Shown here: piece after piece, positions 36,247 to 51,510 of the stretch
Numbering within the stretch: the first letter of the stretch is position 1
How the letters are laid out: each line of letters begins with the position of its first letter
NCBI RefSeq assembly: GCF_036324505.1
Contig: NC_086370.1
Span: 17,138,600-17,202,599, forward strand
Length of the DNA: 64,000 bases
Direction: 5' to 3'
From: Eleginops maclovinus
Taxonomy: Eukaryota > Chordata > Actinopteri > Perciformes > Eleginopidae
Position numbers and translations under genes: made by a program
The notes under the pieces: generated by a model
The model's database searches: none
The model's input: the letters and a program-made list of their open reading frames with translations, nothing else
What the model was told of the DNA's origin: nothing

Positions 36247-39200
36247 GTAGGATTCAAGATTATTGCAAAAGGTGGTGTAAAATTGTCAGTGTGTTCTCCA
36301 CCGGGGTATAGTTTTGAAAGCTATACTCGCGTCGCTGTCCATGTGTCCCTGCGCCATCAGCAAGGAGGGACAAGAGCGGGTGGGAGTAGACATGATCCGA
36401 TACACTTCATAGTGATGTGGGAATAGGTTTTATTAAGTTGCTAATGAGCTGTGCAGCTACTAGGTAATGTTGTGAATGTATTAAAGCTCCACTGAGACGT
36501 TTTTTTGGACAATATCATGTTGCTTCTTTTGAAAAATACATTTGAAAAGATAAACTTATAGAGTTTGATCAAAAGTTTGGCACTACTGTGTTGTGCAACA
36601 TTTCTTGCTAGCATGCAGTGCATACCACACAAATCCACTTTGAACTGCACTTGGCCTCGTGGCCTATACTAATTAATAAGTGATTAATTAGTGCACCATC
36701 AGGCATCCATATGAACCTCTGAATATTACTTGAAAAACGAAGATAATTGCTTTCATTTCACAGTTTTGACAGGCATTGATTCTCAATTCTCCCTTTTCTT
36801 TTCTTTTCTTTTTTTCTTCTGTTTTGTTGTTTTTTACTGCACTTGGATGCTCCAGTGGAAGAAAGATTGAAGTAGAGGAGGAGGAGGGCGGCTCCATTGT
36901 CTGGCCAGTGAAGGGGTGGGGATTGAGGCCGTATGCAGATGTGCTGCTGGCAACGGACATCTGCTCTCCCCCTGTGGGCATTGTCACAACAGGCAAGGGA
37001 ACTTAAAGTTGAGCCTGCCCACAGAGAAAAGGCCTTTTGTTAATGATATGCAGGCCTTGGCCTACACCCTTCCAGAGGCATATCCTTGCCTTTAATGTTT
37101 ATTAAAACATTTGATCAGCTCAAAGGGAGATCATAGAGTGTCTGTACATCACAAACCCACAACTGATGACGTAACATCGTCAATACTGATATGTTTTGCC
37201 ATTGGGATTTCCCCTTTCCCACCTGCAACACCACCCCCCATTCTTGCTTGCCTCTCCCTATCCCTCCCCTCATCCGCTGCCTTCAACTCCGCTGGGGGTT
37301 GAACTTCCTCTCACGCCTGCATGTGTTCAGATATGGAAGCTGGGCTCCCTAGGCAAATGCATCCCAGGCAGCATTGCAATGTACATGGCAGCTCCTATCA
37401 GGCTTTTTGATTTATTGCCGAGGTGGAAAATGCCAAGAAAATGCAAAACCAACGCTTTAATATTTATGATGCCATGCATACAGCCTGTGCTTGATGGTAG
37501 CTATCAGTTTTGGCGTGTGTGTGTGTGCATATGTTTGTATTGGAGTCTCATTTGCCTGAACAGATATTCCCTGGTGACTGGTGGAGTCGGTGTACTGTGA
37601 TTACGAACATGATTTGTTCTTGTAGAGAGCACTGTTGTACATGGCTGATCTGCTGTACAACATGCTTGTGTAAGGACTCATTTGTGTGTTTCTGCTGTTT
37701 TATAACACGCCGGATAGTGGAGAGAGGCAAGCTGGGAGAGCAAGTGCACCGATGCAGGGAGAGATGATGGGTTTTTGAAAGCACAGGTGCTGTCGCTCAC
37801 TGTTGCTCACTGTTGCTCACCATTTTGGTTTTCTTTGGACAGAGAATGCATGTTATGTTTATTTTGTGCTTGCATTGCTTTCATGACTAGTTCATAAAGA
37901 GGAGCACAGCAACTGAGCAGAATCTAAACCGTGCATTGTATGACTGTCTTGAAGTCACAGAAGAAAAGCAATTACAATTGGTTAATCATATTCTCAGAGC
38001 CTAATACTCCATTTAACACAGTAATTTGGACGCTGCTGAAATAGCTCTTGTGAGGTCTTCTGAGAATTCCCATAATGGCCGGGCCGCTAAAGGCTTCTAA
38101 AGTCCCCATATGAGTTGGTTTGAGAGGATTTTACTGTCATGTGATTGTGCTATGCATTGTGGAGAGGAGGTAATGGGTGTGAAATTACACTGAGCCATCT
38201 GCAAGGGGCCGCAAATGTACGGCCTGATGTCACTCAGACATACTGCTTTGCTAAATCAGAGCATTTATATAACTGATTTTGACGTGGCTGCAATTCATCT
38301 GTCTTTAAAAAAAGGCGTGGTTTTTTCTTTATTCAAGAGTTTTAAACATACATTCATTGCAATTCATTTAGCTTTTTTTTCCTAGTTTCACATTGCAACA
38401 CTTCTCTGTTTGAAAAAGGATGTATTTCTGTCGATCTTTGGAAGCATACTTCTGAGAAAAGTATAACGACTTTGATTTAAAAAGATTTTTGTCACTTTGC
38501 AACTTAAGAACTTTGAGCTTAAGAGGCTTTGAAAATGATGGGGGAACAACTGCACTTCCATTATTCGTTGAGCGACTGTAGTGCTGCATCTCTTGCTTGC
38601 TTGTCGTAGTTTTGTTTTAAGGAACACTTTGAGGACACTTTAAAATCTATGGTGTTGAGTGTAATTGGTGCACGCTACACATTTCTAACACCTGTTTCTT
38701 GCTTGTTATAACTATGTTGTGTCTTAGTAGCTCATGAGTCAATTTTTGTTTGTGGTTGTGAAGGACAGTTTTGGGACAGTATAGAAGCAGGTGTTTTCTC
38801 TGAGTCCCTAAATAGTACAATGTGTAGGCTCTCTTATATGATATAGGAAGTATGGAGAAATACAAATGTCCAAGGTAGTTTGCTTGTAAGTGCAGCCAAA
38901 GTCATTTTTCATGTTCTCACTTCGCCCTTCAAGCTTTTTTTCTGTCACATTGGCATCCTACAAGCTTGTTTGTAATCTTTGCCAATCCAAAATGATGTAT
39001 TTCATTGTTACTCATTCCCTGTTCAGCTGCTTTAGTGGCTAGCAAGCCAGCAAATTCTAGCACAGTGCTGTATTTGAAAGCATCAAGGGTTTTAATTCAG
39101 ACAATCAACATAAAACTGCTCAATTGTACCTGCACATTGGTGCCAAATGTTAAATACTAAATCCAAAGTGATAAACTGATTAAGTTGCTCTGTTGCTTTT

Positions 39201-42200
39201 AGCAGATTTTGATTGTTATACCTGACCAACACTGCATCAGTGTTCGGAGGCTTATTCAGTGTTGCAGCTTGTAGAGAAAATTAAGATTAAGCTTTAAGCT
39301 TAACTCTTAAAGACCTTTTATCTTTGAATAATTTTCTCTTAGAGTTAAAATACACATTGACGTGTCATTAATGAATTCAAGATTCAAATGATCCTGTATG
39401 TTTTGGACAATCACATCACTTCGTCTGCAAATTGCTTGTTTTGTCTGCCCTGTTATTCAAAATATCTTCAATTCACAAGGATATACAACAGATCAAAGCA
39501 GCAAACATCTGAAATTGTGAAACAAGTAAATGTTTCAAATGTTTGATTATGTAAATTCAGTGGAAATACTTTTTGAGTCATTGACTAATTGCACAATCAA
39601 CTACCAATTAACTAACTGTCATATGTATAATATAAAAGTGCCCGCAGTGTTATGTTTTTCTGCACGTAAAGTCGTGTTGACATGTCGCATCAGGGACAGC
39701 ACAGGTGTCCAAATGACTGCTCTATCTTACCGAGACACTCAAACAGATCAGAGCCATCTTTAATATTTGCTGTTAACACCTGTGCAAGAAGATCCACTGT
39801 TAAAAAAAGTCACATTTTAAATGACTGTATCCTTTAAGTGTAGTGAATGTGTATGTTGTGGATGCATAAATGGGCTCTAATGTCTCTAATTTATTAACTC
39901 ATTATATTATTAGAGAAAAGCACTTTGCTACATTGGAGAATGTTTACTGTTCCCTGTATTTATGACCATGGGAGTTTGCTCACACCACTTGGCTGTCTAA
40001 TCGCCTCCCACCTGGCATAAACCATCACACTGTGGAGTCCCTGCGCCTCCTTAATGACTGGCTATTTTCCTCCAAAGAAGTCCTAATTGCTCTCAACTGC
40101 ATGCCTGGACATTATGCCAGAGACAGATCAAGCTAGGAGGGGGGGAGGAGGGTTGATGTATGAAGGGGCGTGGTTTTCAGATCTAATAGGGATGTAAAAC
40201 ACTCTCTTTCCAACATGGAAAAGCATGTGTATGTTTCTTTGCCAGCATGGAAAAAAGAGAGTTGATCTTCTCCCACTCACCTCCCCTTCCTTCACTTGGC
40301 AAAGGCAGAGCTTTAAACACCTGCCATTAACTTTCATGCAAACCACAGAGGATTAGGAATGAATAGTGGCACCCTCTTCCAACTTTGTGTGCATGTACAT
40401 GTGTGCCTGCGTTTGTGTCTGCGTGTCACTTTTGTAGGAACTAGCAGAGACAAAGCACCATCTGCACGCAGCAGGCTGTCCTGACTGCCTGCTCCTCTCG
40501 CTGGGCCACGGAAGAGGCTTTCTGTGAGCATTGTTATGAAACCAACTCTGCTGCTGTTGCTCCTACGCTGGTTGTTATTGCTGACAGCTAATAATGTCCT
40601 CCTGGGTGACTGTGCCTTGCTGGAGCTAGAGAGTAGAGACAGAGACTAATGAAGAGCGGCAGGAAGTGAAGAAGGGAGAAAGACAGAAACGGATAGAGAG
40701 GAAGATACTAGTGGGTCGTGTAGCTGTGAAAGTACAGGCATGTGTATTGTAATTTAGTTCCTCTTTTTTATTTTAGGTTCTTCCTTCTTCCTATTCGCTC
40801 ACTCCTGCCTCAGCGTCTCAGGAGGGACGTGGGCATAAGGAGGAGGTGGGGGGAAGGGGTCCATTGTGTCTCTGCAGAGCCCCTATTCCAGTCCAGCTGA
40901 CATAGACTTGTGTCAGGAGGATCCATCCTGCTGATGTGAGGCAAGCTGTAAAGTGAAAGAGATGTCTAAAATGCTGAAGTGGGCCCTGGCCAGGGGAGAG
41001 ATGGCTCTGTTTGCCATTCTGCTGAGCCCCACTTCACAGAGAAAACTTTCCTGCCCAAATTTGCTGACGGGGAGAAAAGGGGGAAACGAGTTAGTGTTGG
41101 GGTGTCGGGAGTCACTTGTGGGCACACAGAGCTATGCCCATTGTGGGGCTTTGGCATTGACATTTGGACATGTTGAGGGGGGGTGGGGGGGAATAGTTAA
41201 AAGCTTACTTTTTTTTCAGCTGTCCCTTACCAAACAAACTGTTTTGCCACTCCTCACAATCCTCAGAGACAGCAGTCATTGAACCTTCCAACCACATGAA
41301 TATGCATGATAAGTCCGCTTTTCTTCTCTGCCCTCTGAGCGCTGTTTTTCTCTTCACCCAGAGACCTGTCGTGTTGTGTTTGATTGGCCCTGACATTTGA
41401 AAAGGTCCTTGACTGATAAAAAAAAAAAAGTTGTTTATGACAACTGGAGAACTCTCCTTGGAGCAGAGTAAAAATGGCATTTTGAAAGGAGCACAGCTCC
41501 TGCATATTTAAATGCTAATGGCTCTGTGAATGTGCAGGCTAATAGGATGTTTCAATCTGGAGTAGTGCAGTACACTTTCAGTATGCATGCACACTGTCTG
41601 AGTGCTACTTCTAATAGATCTGAAAGGTGCATCAGCTCATTTTATTAACTGATTATGTGGAGTCTGAAGTAAAAAATAAATAATTATGACTTTCTGTTAT
41701 GGCAGCATGGAGATTATCTCAACACTGAGGCACAGAGAATGGACTTATATCCAGATAAACAAACCTCAGGGAAATCTTTTTCTTTTTTTTCAAATCTGGC
41801 ATCTGTGGTATATTATCGCAACGGTTATGATGCAGATAAAGTTTAACAGCTTGTTTTACAAGCTTGCTGATGCTGTGTAGGCTGCTACTCTCAGATGTGG
41901 CCCCTGGGGCTCTGGCTCGGCAGCCCTGTCGTGAGGCGTTGAGTCCTTGGTTTATTATGAGCTGTTTTGTTCCCAATAGCCACAAGTACTATAGATCTCT
42001 CACTGGACTTTGACCTACTAGTGAGGTTTTTGTTCTCAGAATCCTGCTAGCACTTTAGCTTTAAGATTGTATGGACAAATGTAAATTCAAGATATCATTA
42101 AATGAGAATCAAATGAGTCAGTTAGCAGACATTTGACGTGGAAGGCTTTGTATATGTTCACTCTCATTATTAGTATTATTAAGTAATTGTATTTTTTGTT

Positions 42201-45064
42201 AAGGGGAAAGGAGTAGGATGTCATGGGTGTTATTCTGGATTTCCAAAAAGCACTCTTGAACTGTAACCTGGGTGAAGCAAGGGAGCATTGATGTAAGAAA
42301 CAAGGATGTTGTTGGTGCTTCACTTGTAAATGTGAAACAGACAAAAGTTCATTTGTTTTTCTTCCTTTTTTTTCTCTAAACACAAAACAACCTGCATCTT
42401 ACGTGTGAAACTATATTTACAATCTGGTTCCTAGAAATACATCCCAAGCATTTCCTCGTAGATGAAAAAACAGTGATTGTTAAAGGTGACCAGCAGTGAT
42501 TCGTCATGTAGTCTGTCAGATATCTGGAACACCTCGCAGCAAATATTTTCTGAATCAGTAATTGCCTAATTTGACGTTGTAACCATCATAACACTCAAAT
42601 ATATTTGTCTCGTCTGAACCCTCCAGTGTAGACCATGGAAGCCTGGTAAGAATAAGTTATGATAGCTTCCTCCATTATGGATTCTTCATCATAAAAATTC
42701 AACTTGCTTTTGTGAATTTGTGTGCCAAAGTTTAACTTGACATGAATGATTTGTGTGGATTACTGCCCTCGCAAGAAATCCATTGATAACTGCGATTAAG
42801 TTGATCATCACACTGTTTCAATGCTTGTGTTACAGGGTTCTTGGGCCAATTGGACAACACAACCTTTATTTTGTAATGCCGTACGTTTATCCTTGCAGTC
42901 CAGGTTAAAATTGCCTACACACACCACACTTTCATGCATCCAACAGCTTTGCTTGCATAAATACTGGCAGGAGTCCAAGCAGGGAAATCTGGCAGTTGTC
43001 CATGAAACCATTTGACTCCTCAACCACACTGTTAAGTGAGAGGCTGCACTTCCCATTGATTTAAATCAGCATTGGATATTAGCATTGTTGCTGCTACAGA
43101 GCATCATACACGTGCACAAATGCTTACACAATGTCAAACAACAGCAGTTATCTACTTGTTGCTGTACAGTAAAATAAACAGGATGTGCTGTGATCCTGAA
43201 TCTCATCACTCAGCTGCAGTGGAAAGAGGCGTATTATCTACTCCTTCGCAAGCAGCTGTGGACGTGTTGACAAAGTGAGTGCCAGAGCTGAGCGATGGTG
43301 CCTTATCGTCTCAGCTATCTCTTTTATGAATATGGATATAACCAATGTTTGGCGAGCCCGAGGCTAATTCTTTGATTCTTGCTGCTGAGAAGCTCAGTGG
43401 GATGGTTGGCTTTTCAACTTGTCAGCTTGTTCGCACAAAGACATGTTTGATTTTCACCCGTAAAGAGATGTTTGAATCCTGATCCTGAACAAAAACAATT
43501 TACTGTGGGTTAATATTTGACTGATCCACAGACTCTCGGTCCCTCCTACTCAGTCCTCTGTGTATTCTCCCCTCGGGACTCTGTGTGGCGTTAGAAATAG
43601 GTGTCTCTGGGGTTTTCAGACAGCTTTAGTAAATGCTGTTTTAACGCATTGTACACGTGTATGGTGCAATTGTCCATCATTCTTTATACTACAAATCTGA
43701 CATATCAAGCAGAGACATCCCTCTCTATAATAAAAGATATAACATCTCCTGGACGCGATCGTGTACTCAGACTGAAAGTGCATGTTGCTTTTTATTTATA
43801 GCTCCCAACATCTTTTGACCTAAGGTGAACATCTTTCCAATAATGAAGTTTTGTGCCATCAGGAGATCGAGGAGTGCATTAGTACGATAACAGAGCTACA
43901 GTTCATTGGTATTGCCTTGTCAGGGATTTTGCTGATGCACAAGATTTATGTTTTACCTACAGCCATACTGAACTCTCTGTTAAAAAAAAAAGATCAGCAG
44001 ATTTGAATATAAGGTCCCATTATCCAATGCAGACGTGCAGTCAGTGCAGCACTGCTGGAAGACCTTCTCATTTTTGTCTTAAAATTGATATACAGAGGGA
44101 ATTATCGGGTCTTCTATGCACCAGTCACTTTTCCAGTTTCTTGTTATGGGATTTGTTTTTCATTTTAATCTTGTCTAGATGTGCTGTGAGAAAAGTTTTT
44201 CATATCACAGCACATAGTCGGCAGAAGTGATTATAAACTTGAACAGAGACTATATGTTTATGTTTCATGGTCTTTTCAGGCTCAAGGGAAGTTTGAACTA
44301 CTGAAATATTTTAAATGACTCAAAGAATATAGCATTTTGTTCCACATCTTATTCGTGTCCGTCTTTTCTCCCTTGGTTGAACCTAATCTCCGACCTTTCT
44401 CTTCTCTTCTTTTGTGTGTAGTGCTAAGCTCCCTTTCTGTTATTTTACTGAATATCAGTTGTGCATCCTAATCCCGTCTCTGCCCTTATCTCTTTTCTAT
44501 TTCCCCTCAGCTTCATCTCTGTGTGCTTTTACTCACAGAGGGCTGAGGGGTGTGCTGCCGGGGTGTTTTTCTTCTGTGTAGTATCCATAGAATACAAGAT
44601 GCTGTCCTTGGTAGGGAAGCTTACCTGTTTGATAAACCTGCCTGATGCACTCTTACATATACATTAAAGCAGGGAAATGCACACATACCTGCAGACATAA
44701 AGAAATAGACACATAAATATAATAATGCATTGGCCCTGTTATGTTCAAGTAGGGCGCTGAAAGAGACTACACCAAGCATGGTACTCTCAGAGGGGGAGTA
44801 GAAAAACAAAGCCTGCTGTCGATGAAAAGAGCTCTATTCAGGTTGAACTGCCTCAAGTATAAAGCCTCGTAAACGAACTCTGGTTTATATGACGGTTTGC
44901 TGCGCGCCGTCCTGATCACAGTCGCTATCTCACGTCTCACTCCTCACCCTCGAGCCTTCCATGCTGAGCAGAGTTTTCAGAGCTCCCCCTCCCTGGAGGC
45001 TGGATGCAGCCAGACACCCACCTTGGCCCCAGTTCTCAGCCGACACGTCTGTGTCCGTCTGTAA

Positions 45065-45303
<239 letters not shown>

Positions 45304-48254
45304 CAGCAGCATTCAGCGGTGTTCTCACAGCCCAGCTGAGACTGACAGATGGAATCATTTCACACACCGACAGAAAGGCAGGATACAGGAAACCAGGGTG
45401 TGTTTAATAGTCCTGGCGCTGCTGTGGTTGGTATTAATCTAGGTCAGTGGCGTTCAGCTCACAGCGAGTCGGCCTCGGAGGCAAGCTTGGCTTTCACTCA
45501 ACCCCATTTACCCAACTAACGTACAGTCTACTTACCTTACATGTTGCTTTCAAGATATTGTGTCTAGCCTGGCAGATTGCTGCTGTTCCTGGTTCGCACC
45601 AGTATTGAACATTTGGAAATGTTTACAAAAGTCATCCAGGCGGACCTTGCACCTTCAATCCACACATACAGAGACAGTTCCTGCATTACGTTGTTAAACG
45701 ATGTCATTTTTGGGTTGCAAACCAAAAGGCAGAGTTTAAAAATAACATGTATGTAGGCCTGACCCAATATGTGCACTTTTATACCTGTCCCCAAATCTGA
45801 AGAAGAAATTGTGTGTCATGCTTGGCACAGCAGCAACATCTGCTTTTATGAAAAGAGCAAAACATGAAATAATCCATTATTCCAGGATGCAAATAGAAGC
45901 TCCATTTCTAAACTTTTACATGGCAAAGATCAGCTTTGATTGATTAAAACGAGGTACTTAATATGAACAAGTGGTCCAGGAAGCTCTCTCACTTGTAGTG
46001 AGGATTATATTTCTGTATAATGATTAACCTCCTTTAGAAACATAAATTTGGGAACAGAAGCTCATTCAAAATATGAGCGTTTGCACTCACATCGTGAACT
46101 CGTCCCTACAGTTAATTTGCAGTTTAATTGCTTTTACGGCTGTTGCATATGCATCAGGTGCTCAGTCGTTAATTGGTAGGAAAAGAGAGATCATCGAGTT
46201 CAACAATTAAAACTGGCACTTGCCAACCTCACAACACAAAAAATTACAAGTGTATCTAATTATACTAAAACTATTCTGAGGGGATTTTGTAGAAATGAAT
46301 CAAATGATATATCACTTAGTTTCTGAAACACAACAAATGTATTAATTATGTACAATTCAAAGAAGCTTTAATGATAGGTTCAGGGGTAGAGACATTTGGG
46401 TGTTGCCTCATTGCTTTATTTTTACTGAATCCATGACAACATATCAGTCAACCAACCTAGCGTACATCCTTCCAAAAGCATCCAAAAGCAATCCTTAAAT
46501 TCCCTGTCATTTTGATTTCAAGTCATCACTTATTCACCATTTACAGGCTGACCTTCAACAGAAGTGAGTCCAATTGTCACAAATGTAGTTTTTTAAATAT
46601 CAGGGTTTTTTTTGTTGGAATTGGGTAACCACCCTCTTACTTTCGGCTTGCACCCTCAAACAAAAAAGCAGATTTTCCCCGTAAAATCTTAAAGCGATGC
46701 CAGAAAACAATATTTCTGTTAGTGAAAAACTGTATAATTAACAGAATTTACTCCAAAACTATGAAATCTTGTCAAATAGTGCGCCAGACGGCAGAGACAG
46801 CCTTGTTTTTACGGAGCTAAATAGGGGATTTCTGAATTAGATTGTTTCTTTTACTGCCCTTTTTTATTGAGAGGAAGTAAAAAAACTGCCACTCTGGATT
46901 TATTTGTTGTTTGAGGTGCAATATATGACCCAAGAGGTTTAAGACATGAAAAACTATTATTTTCTGCTTTGCTCGAATGCTTTATTTTCACCGGAAAGTG
47001 GGCGGGGCCGTAATTTTGTCCGGATGTGACATTGGCACCCTCATACTATATTTTTTTCTCAAATAACCCCTCTGTATGGTTAGTGTGTCTGCAGTTTAAC
47101 ACTCCATTCTGGTCTTTGACACTCCAGATAAAAAAGATCTCCAACAGGAAATGGGAAAATACAGATGTATTACCACAGTAAAAGCATCATGGACGCAGCC
47201 TTTTATCTGTCAGCTTAAGTACCTCATGTTTTGGTGTGATTGCCTGTGTGCTTTTAGCTATATGTGTGGTTTAAGATGAGTAAATTCAGTCTTTAGCCAA
47301 CCAGGTAAAGATTAAAAGCAACCACATGATATTAAATAAAGTGTTTAAAAGTGTTTTTTATTAAATCCAAACACAGTCTCTTTATTCTTATGTCTTCAGT
47401 GGCCTGTGTTGTGTAAAAACAAGCCAATTATTTCAGCGAAGATTTCATGCCAGACTTCATTTTAGTTCATTAGATGTAAAGAGCTGGAGAGAGGAGGAAT
47501 GCAGGCCACGCTGAGAGCTTCGCTGGGTTAGACATACAGGCTGCTGTGCACAATAATGTCACCATTATGCGTTTCCTGGGTGACTTAAACGAATAGGCAT
47601 TATTACAAAATTGTGCATTAGCCCAAGTCAGCAGTTAGTGCTGCTGCAGTCTCATTTCGTTCAGAGTTGAGAGGAGAGAAAGATGGCGAGAATGTGAGAG
47701 GAGGAGGAGGAGGGAGGGGGAGGATGGGAAAATGGTTCAGAGAAAAAGCGATGTAAAGGAGAAATGGGGAATAAAAAGGACGCTGTCTGCCAGAGGCTGA
47801 CAGGACATGCAAAAGGAGGAAAAACGATACACGGAGAGGCACAGATGGACTGACAGACTTGGGGAGGATAGTGATGAAGATGGAGAGGTAGAAAGAGGAG
47901 GGCTGTAATTGTCAGTAACTGGTGTATTTAGACAGAGAAGGTTGGAGGAATAAAGAGACTGGCAGGGAGGAGGGAGGTGTAAATCAGCGGTCTGAGCGAC
48001 AGTTTTACGTGCCCCTCGGAGCCCAAACTATCCGATTAATGAGAGGAGAGAAACCTTAACCACCTTCCCATCTCTGCCTCTTCTTTTTCTGCTGTCTTGC
48101 ACTTTCAGGGACATAAATCATAGACTCTTAAGCAGTCACTTTTGGTAGCTGCTACACAATTCTTCCTCAAAATGTTGACTGTAAGGTCCCCCTTGTCCTA
48201 TGATGTGCTGCATTAATGAGATTTTACTGTAGCTAGTTAGAATATTGAACCACA

Positions 48255-48545
48255 TTCCTCACAGTTGTTGAAGGAATCAGTCCACATCATGAGAAATGCG
48301 CTTATTCGCTCTTGCCAAGAGGTAAATGAGTAGATTGATATCACCCTCATGTTTGTTCAGTCAACACGAAGCGTGGGCAAACAGTTTATTAGCTCAGCTT
48401 AGCACAAAAATAAGAAATGTGTTGCCTGGATCTGTCCAAAGGTAAAAACATCACCCTATCAGATCCTGTGTAATGAGTTTAATCTGTGTAATTACAGAAG
48501 CGTAAGAGCAAAATGTTTGTAAGAGGCAAACTGTTCCCTTAATTA
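48255..48545 (+). repeat. Decayed high-copy percomorph repeat
   Basis: Landmarks in order: GAGAAATGCGCTTATTCGCT, GAGTAGATTGATATCACCCT, TTAGCTCAGCTTAGCACAAA, CCTGGATCTGTCCAAAGGTA, then TTAATCTGTGTAATTACAGA. They match the common fish repeat with TTAGCTTAGCTTAGCATAAA and CTGGCTCTGTCCAAAGGTAA. No coding capacity. Confidence 0.65.
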
Positions 48546-50469
48546 ATAACGTGATGTGTGAAGCGCATGGCTGTCACAAGGGAAAAGGTTCCACTTGAGA
48601 CTTTTCTTGCAATGACTGATGGTAAAGAGTCAAAAGGGTTACTTCTGTTTATCCACGGGGCACCAGGTTTCCCTTCAGCTTATTCTTTCACTACAAAGCC
48701 ATACCTTCACAGCTCACTCCCTTTTGTGTGTGTGTGTGCTGATGGTCATCAAGTTCACATAGTTAAACTAGTTCACTGAGGTCAAGGGCTGGAAGCTCAG
48801 CTGATCCAAAAAAAGAAAGAGCAAGATGTTTTTCTTTTCTAGATGAAACTCCCCCTTGTAATGAAAAGCCTCCAAAGATATTTCAGTCTGAACACGTGTT
48901 ATGACAAAGTCAAAGCTGAGGCTTTACTTCATTCTTTGCCATTTCACCTTTAACCAAACCCACAGGTTTCTTAATATGGCTAGAGGGCTCCTCTGAGAGA
49001 TGGCCTCAGTCAGAAAAAGACCTCTTTCACTTTCTCTTCCCTCCCTCTGTGTCTTCTGTGCTATTACCAACTTAAACACGATCTCCTGGGCTGCCTGCCT
49101 TGTTATGTACTGTTCCTCACAAAAGAAGTGAAAATGAATGAGCGTGAGTGAAAGGGATGTAACACACAAAGCTGAAAGGAGAGCTATATTTCTGGAGTGT
49201 AAAACTGGCTCTTTCTGCTAGTGAAAGTCTTGATGTAGAGGGCGTAAGATGTAGATGCACCGTTTGAATGTAGAACTTGTTGGAGTGATGCAACAGCTGC
49301 AACAAAGCAATGTAATGTGTGGCGCGGCACTAAATTCTTTTGTGGCACTTCCATGAAAGCGTTACTTCTGTTTGAGAGACAAAGTAAAGAATCTGTGGAA
49401 TAGCACGTCTACTGTTACTGTGTTTAAAACTCTTATATTTTAAACACAACTATCTATCCACTTTAAAGTGCATGAATAAGCTTTTATTAATAAGGTTTAT
49501 CATGTGAGTTGCATTTAAAGGTCATGCTTCTGCAGCTCAACATGCAACAGTGCGGATTTATAGTAGACTTAATGGGCTTTAAGGGTTTTGCATTATGACA
49601 TGAATAACTGTCATAATGCGGCCGAGCATGATTTACTTCTAGTGGCTAGTATTTCATGTTTCTAGTAGGGAAAATGTGTTTTTAGCATGTTTTAACCATG
49701 ACTGGGGAGTTAAGTGTTTCCTCTTACATCTGGTGACAGTGACAGTTTTGTATTTTGCTTGTCACTTCAGGTATAACATAGCATATCCCTATGTCTGACA
49801 TTGCTGCAACTAGAGTTATTTTAAGTCTTGATTAAAATCACATTATTTTTAATTCATTATTTCTTAAAATGTCTTTTTTTTAACCAATGGTACACAAACT
49901 ATTCTGTTGCAATGATATAAAGCGCTTTAAAACCTCACATTGGAGAAGCTTGAACCAATAACGAGTTATTTTCTTTACTTCAAAAATGTATTAGGTAATG
50001 TATCAAATGATTATTTAAACAGTTGCTAATTAATAATGTATTAATCAAATAATTATTTCAGCTCTAGACACTTTATTTAAATCTAAATCAGAAATTTGTT
50101 TAGGAGATAAGAAAACTAGTTATGGCTCACTGCAGGTTGTGGTCGCTGAGTCCAACAGAGCTTGAAATGCATCTAAGTAGAAAGGGGAGATGTAATTTCA
50201 TAACAACATGGCTTTATTGCAGAAGTGCTATAAACTGAATGCCAGCTCTTATCATAAATCATACTCCAGCTAGTAATCATCAAAAGCATCAATTCAAAAT
50301 CCTTTTTCATATCAACCATTAGACAAAACTTCTAATTCCCCAAAATATTGTGAGTTTTGCATCATTAGTCAGATCTAACAGTTTCTTTCTTCACAGTCTG
50401 ACTTGGTAACATTCACAGACTTGTCAAAGAACCTGTGAACACAACTACCCTGCCACACATCGATCAGTG

Positions 50470-50665
<196 letters not shown>

Positions 50666-51217
50666 AGCAGAGTTCATGCCATCTCTACGAGCCAGACAAT
50701 CCCTGGATTTGTGTGTTTCGGCTGTGTTTGAGTGTGTGTGACTTTCCTCTCTTTCCCTTCCTCTCCTCCAGCACTGAGCACGTATTTTCTCTCAGGTCAA
50801 TCCCCTTATTGTTAAGTTACATAACAGCACTTAGTCAAGCAACAATCGAGCAGCGGTGGGGCTAAGGGCTGCGGGATAACTGTACTTCCTCTCTGGCACT
50901 TCTCTGTCTGAGAGCTCCTCTCAAAGTTGCTGTTGACTTTTCAACCCGCTTAGTGAAGCCGACTTTATATTTTCTCTGGCTATGAAGTGGATCTCTTTCT
51001 TGCAGGGGTCAAAATCTCTGGAGTTAATTTATGGAAATGAAGTCATTTATACCACACATTTGGGTTTTTGGTCAAATAGCTCTAAAAATGGCGGTGGGCT
51101 CTGCCATCCCTCCAGTTGGGACCATGAGTGGAAACGGAAGCTGAGCATTGATCTTATTCAGAGCGTTTTGGGGGATATAGTCCTTATATAGTACATTTTG
51201 AATTAATATATAATAAT

Positions 51218-51290
51218 AATAATCCATTTTATTTATAGAGTGCTTTTCTAAAAACTCAAAGACACTTTACAGAGGTAAAATGAATCAAAA
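51218..51290 (+). repeat. Retroposon 3'-tail fragment
   Basis: 'CCATTTTATTTATAGAGTGC' then TTTTCTAAAAACTCAAAGACACTTTACAG features match a widespread teleost tail (TTTATTTATATAGCGCTTTTCTAGACACTCAAAG). A (TAA)n run precedes it. Confidence 0.55.
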
Positions 51291-51510
51291 CACAATTAAA
51301 ACAACACACTAAAATATGTAAAACACGACATTCAATTACACATTAAAAGCAGTTTTGAGTATTATCATTGAAATCAGTTAATGAGTAGATCCCAAACACG
51401 TAAAACTACATCCTATATGGTAAAACTCATTGTAATATCTACAACAATATCCTAATCAAAGCTATGATCAGGTCCAAAAAAATAGAAAATCCTCCCACTA
51501 TCTGCTGTTG

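Noticed and set aside
48558..48779. 73-codon frame with a FIHGAPGFPSAY-like peptide reminiscent of hydrolases
   Set aside because: The match is too short, has no flanking exons and lies next to a decayed repeat.
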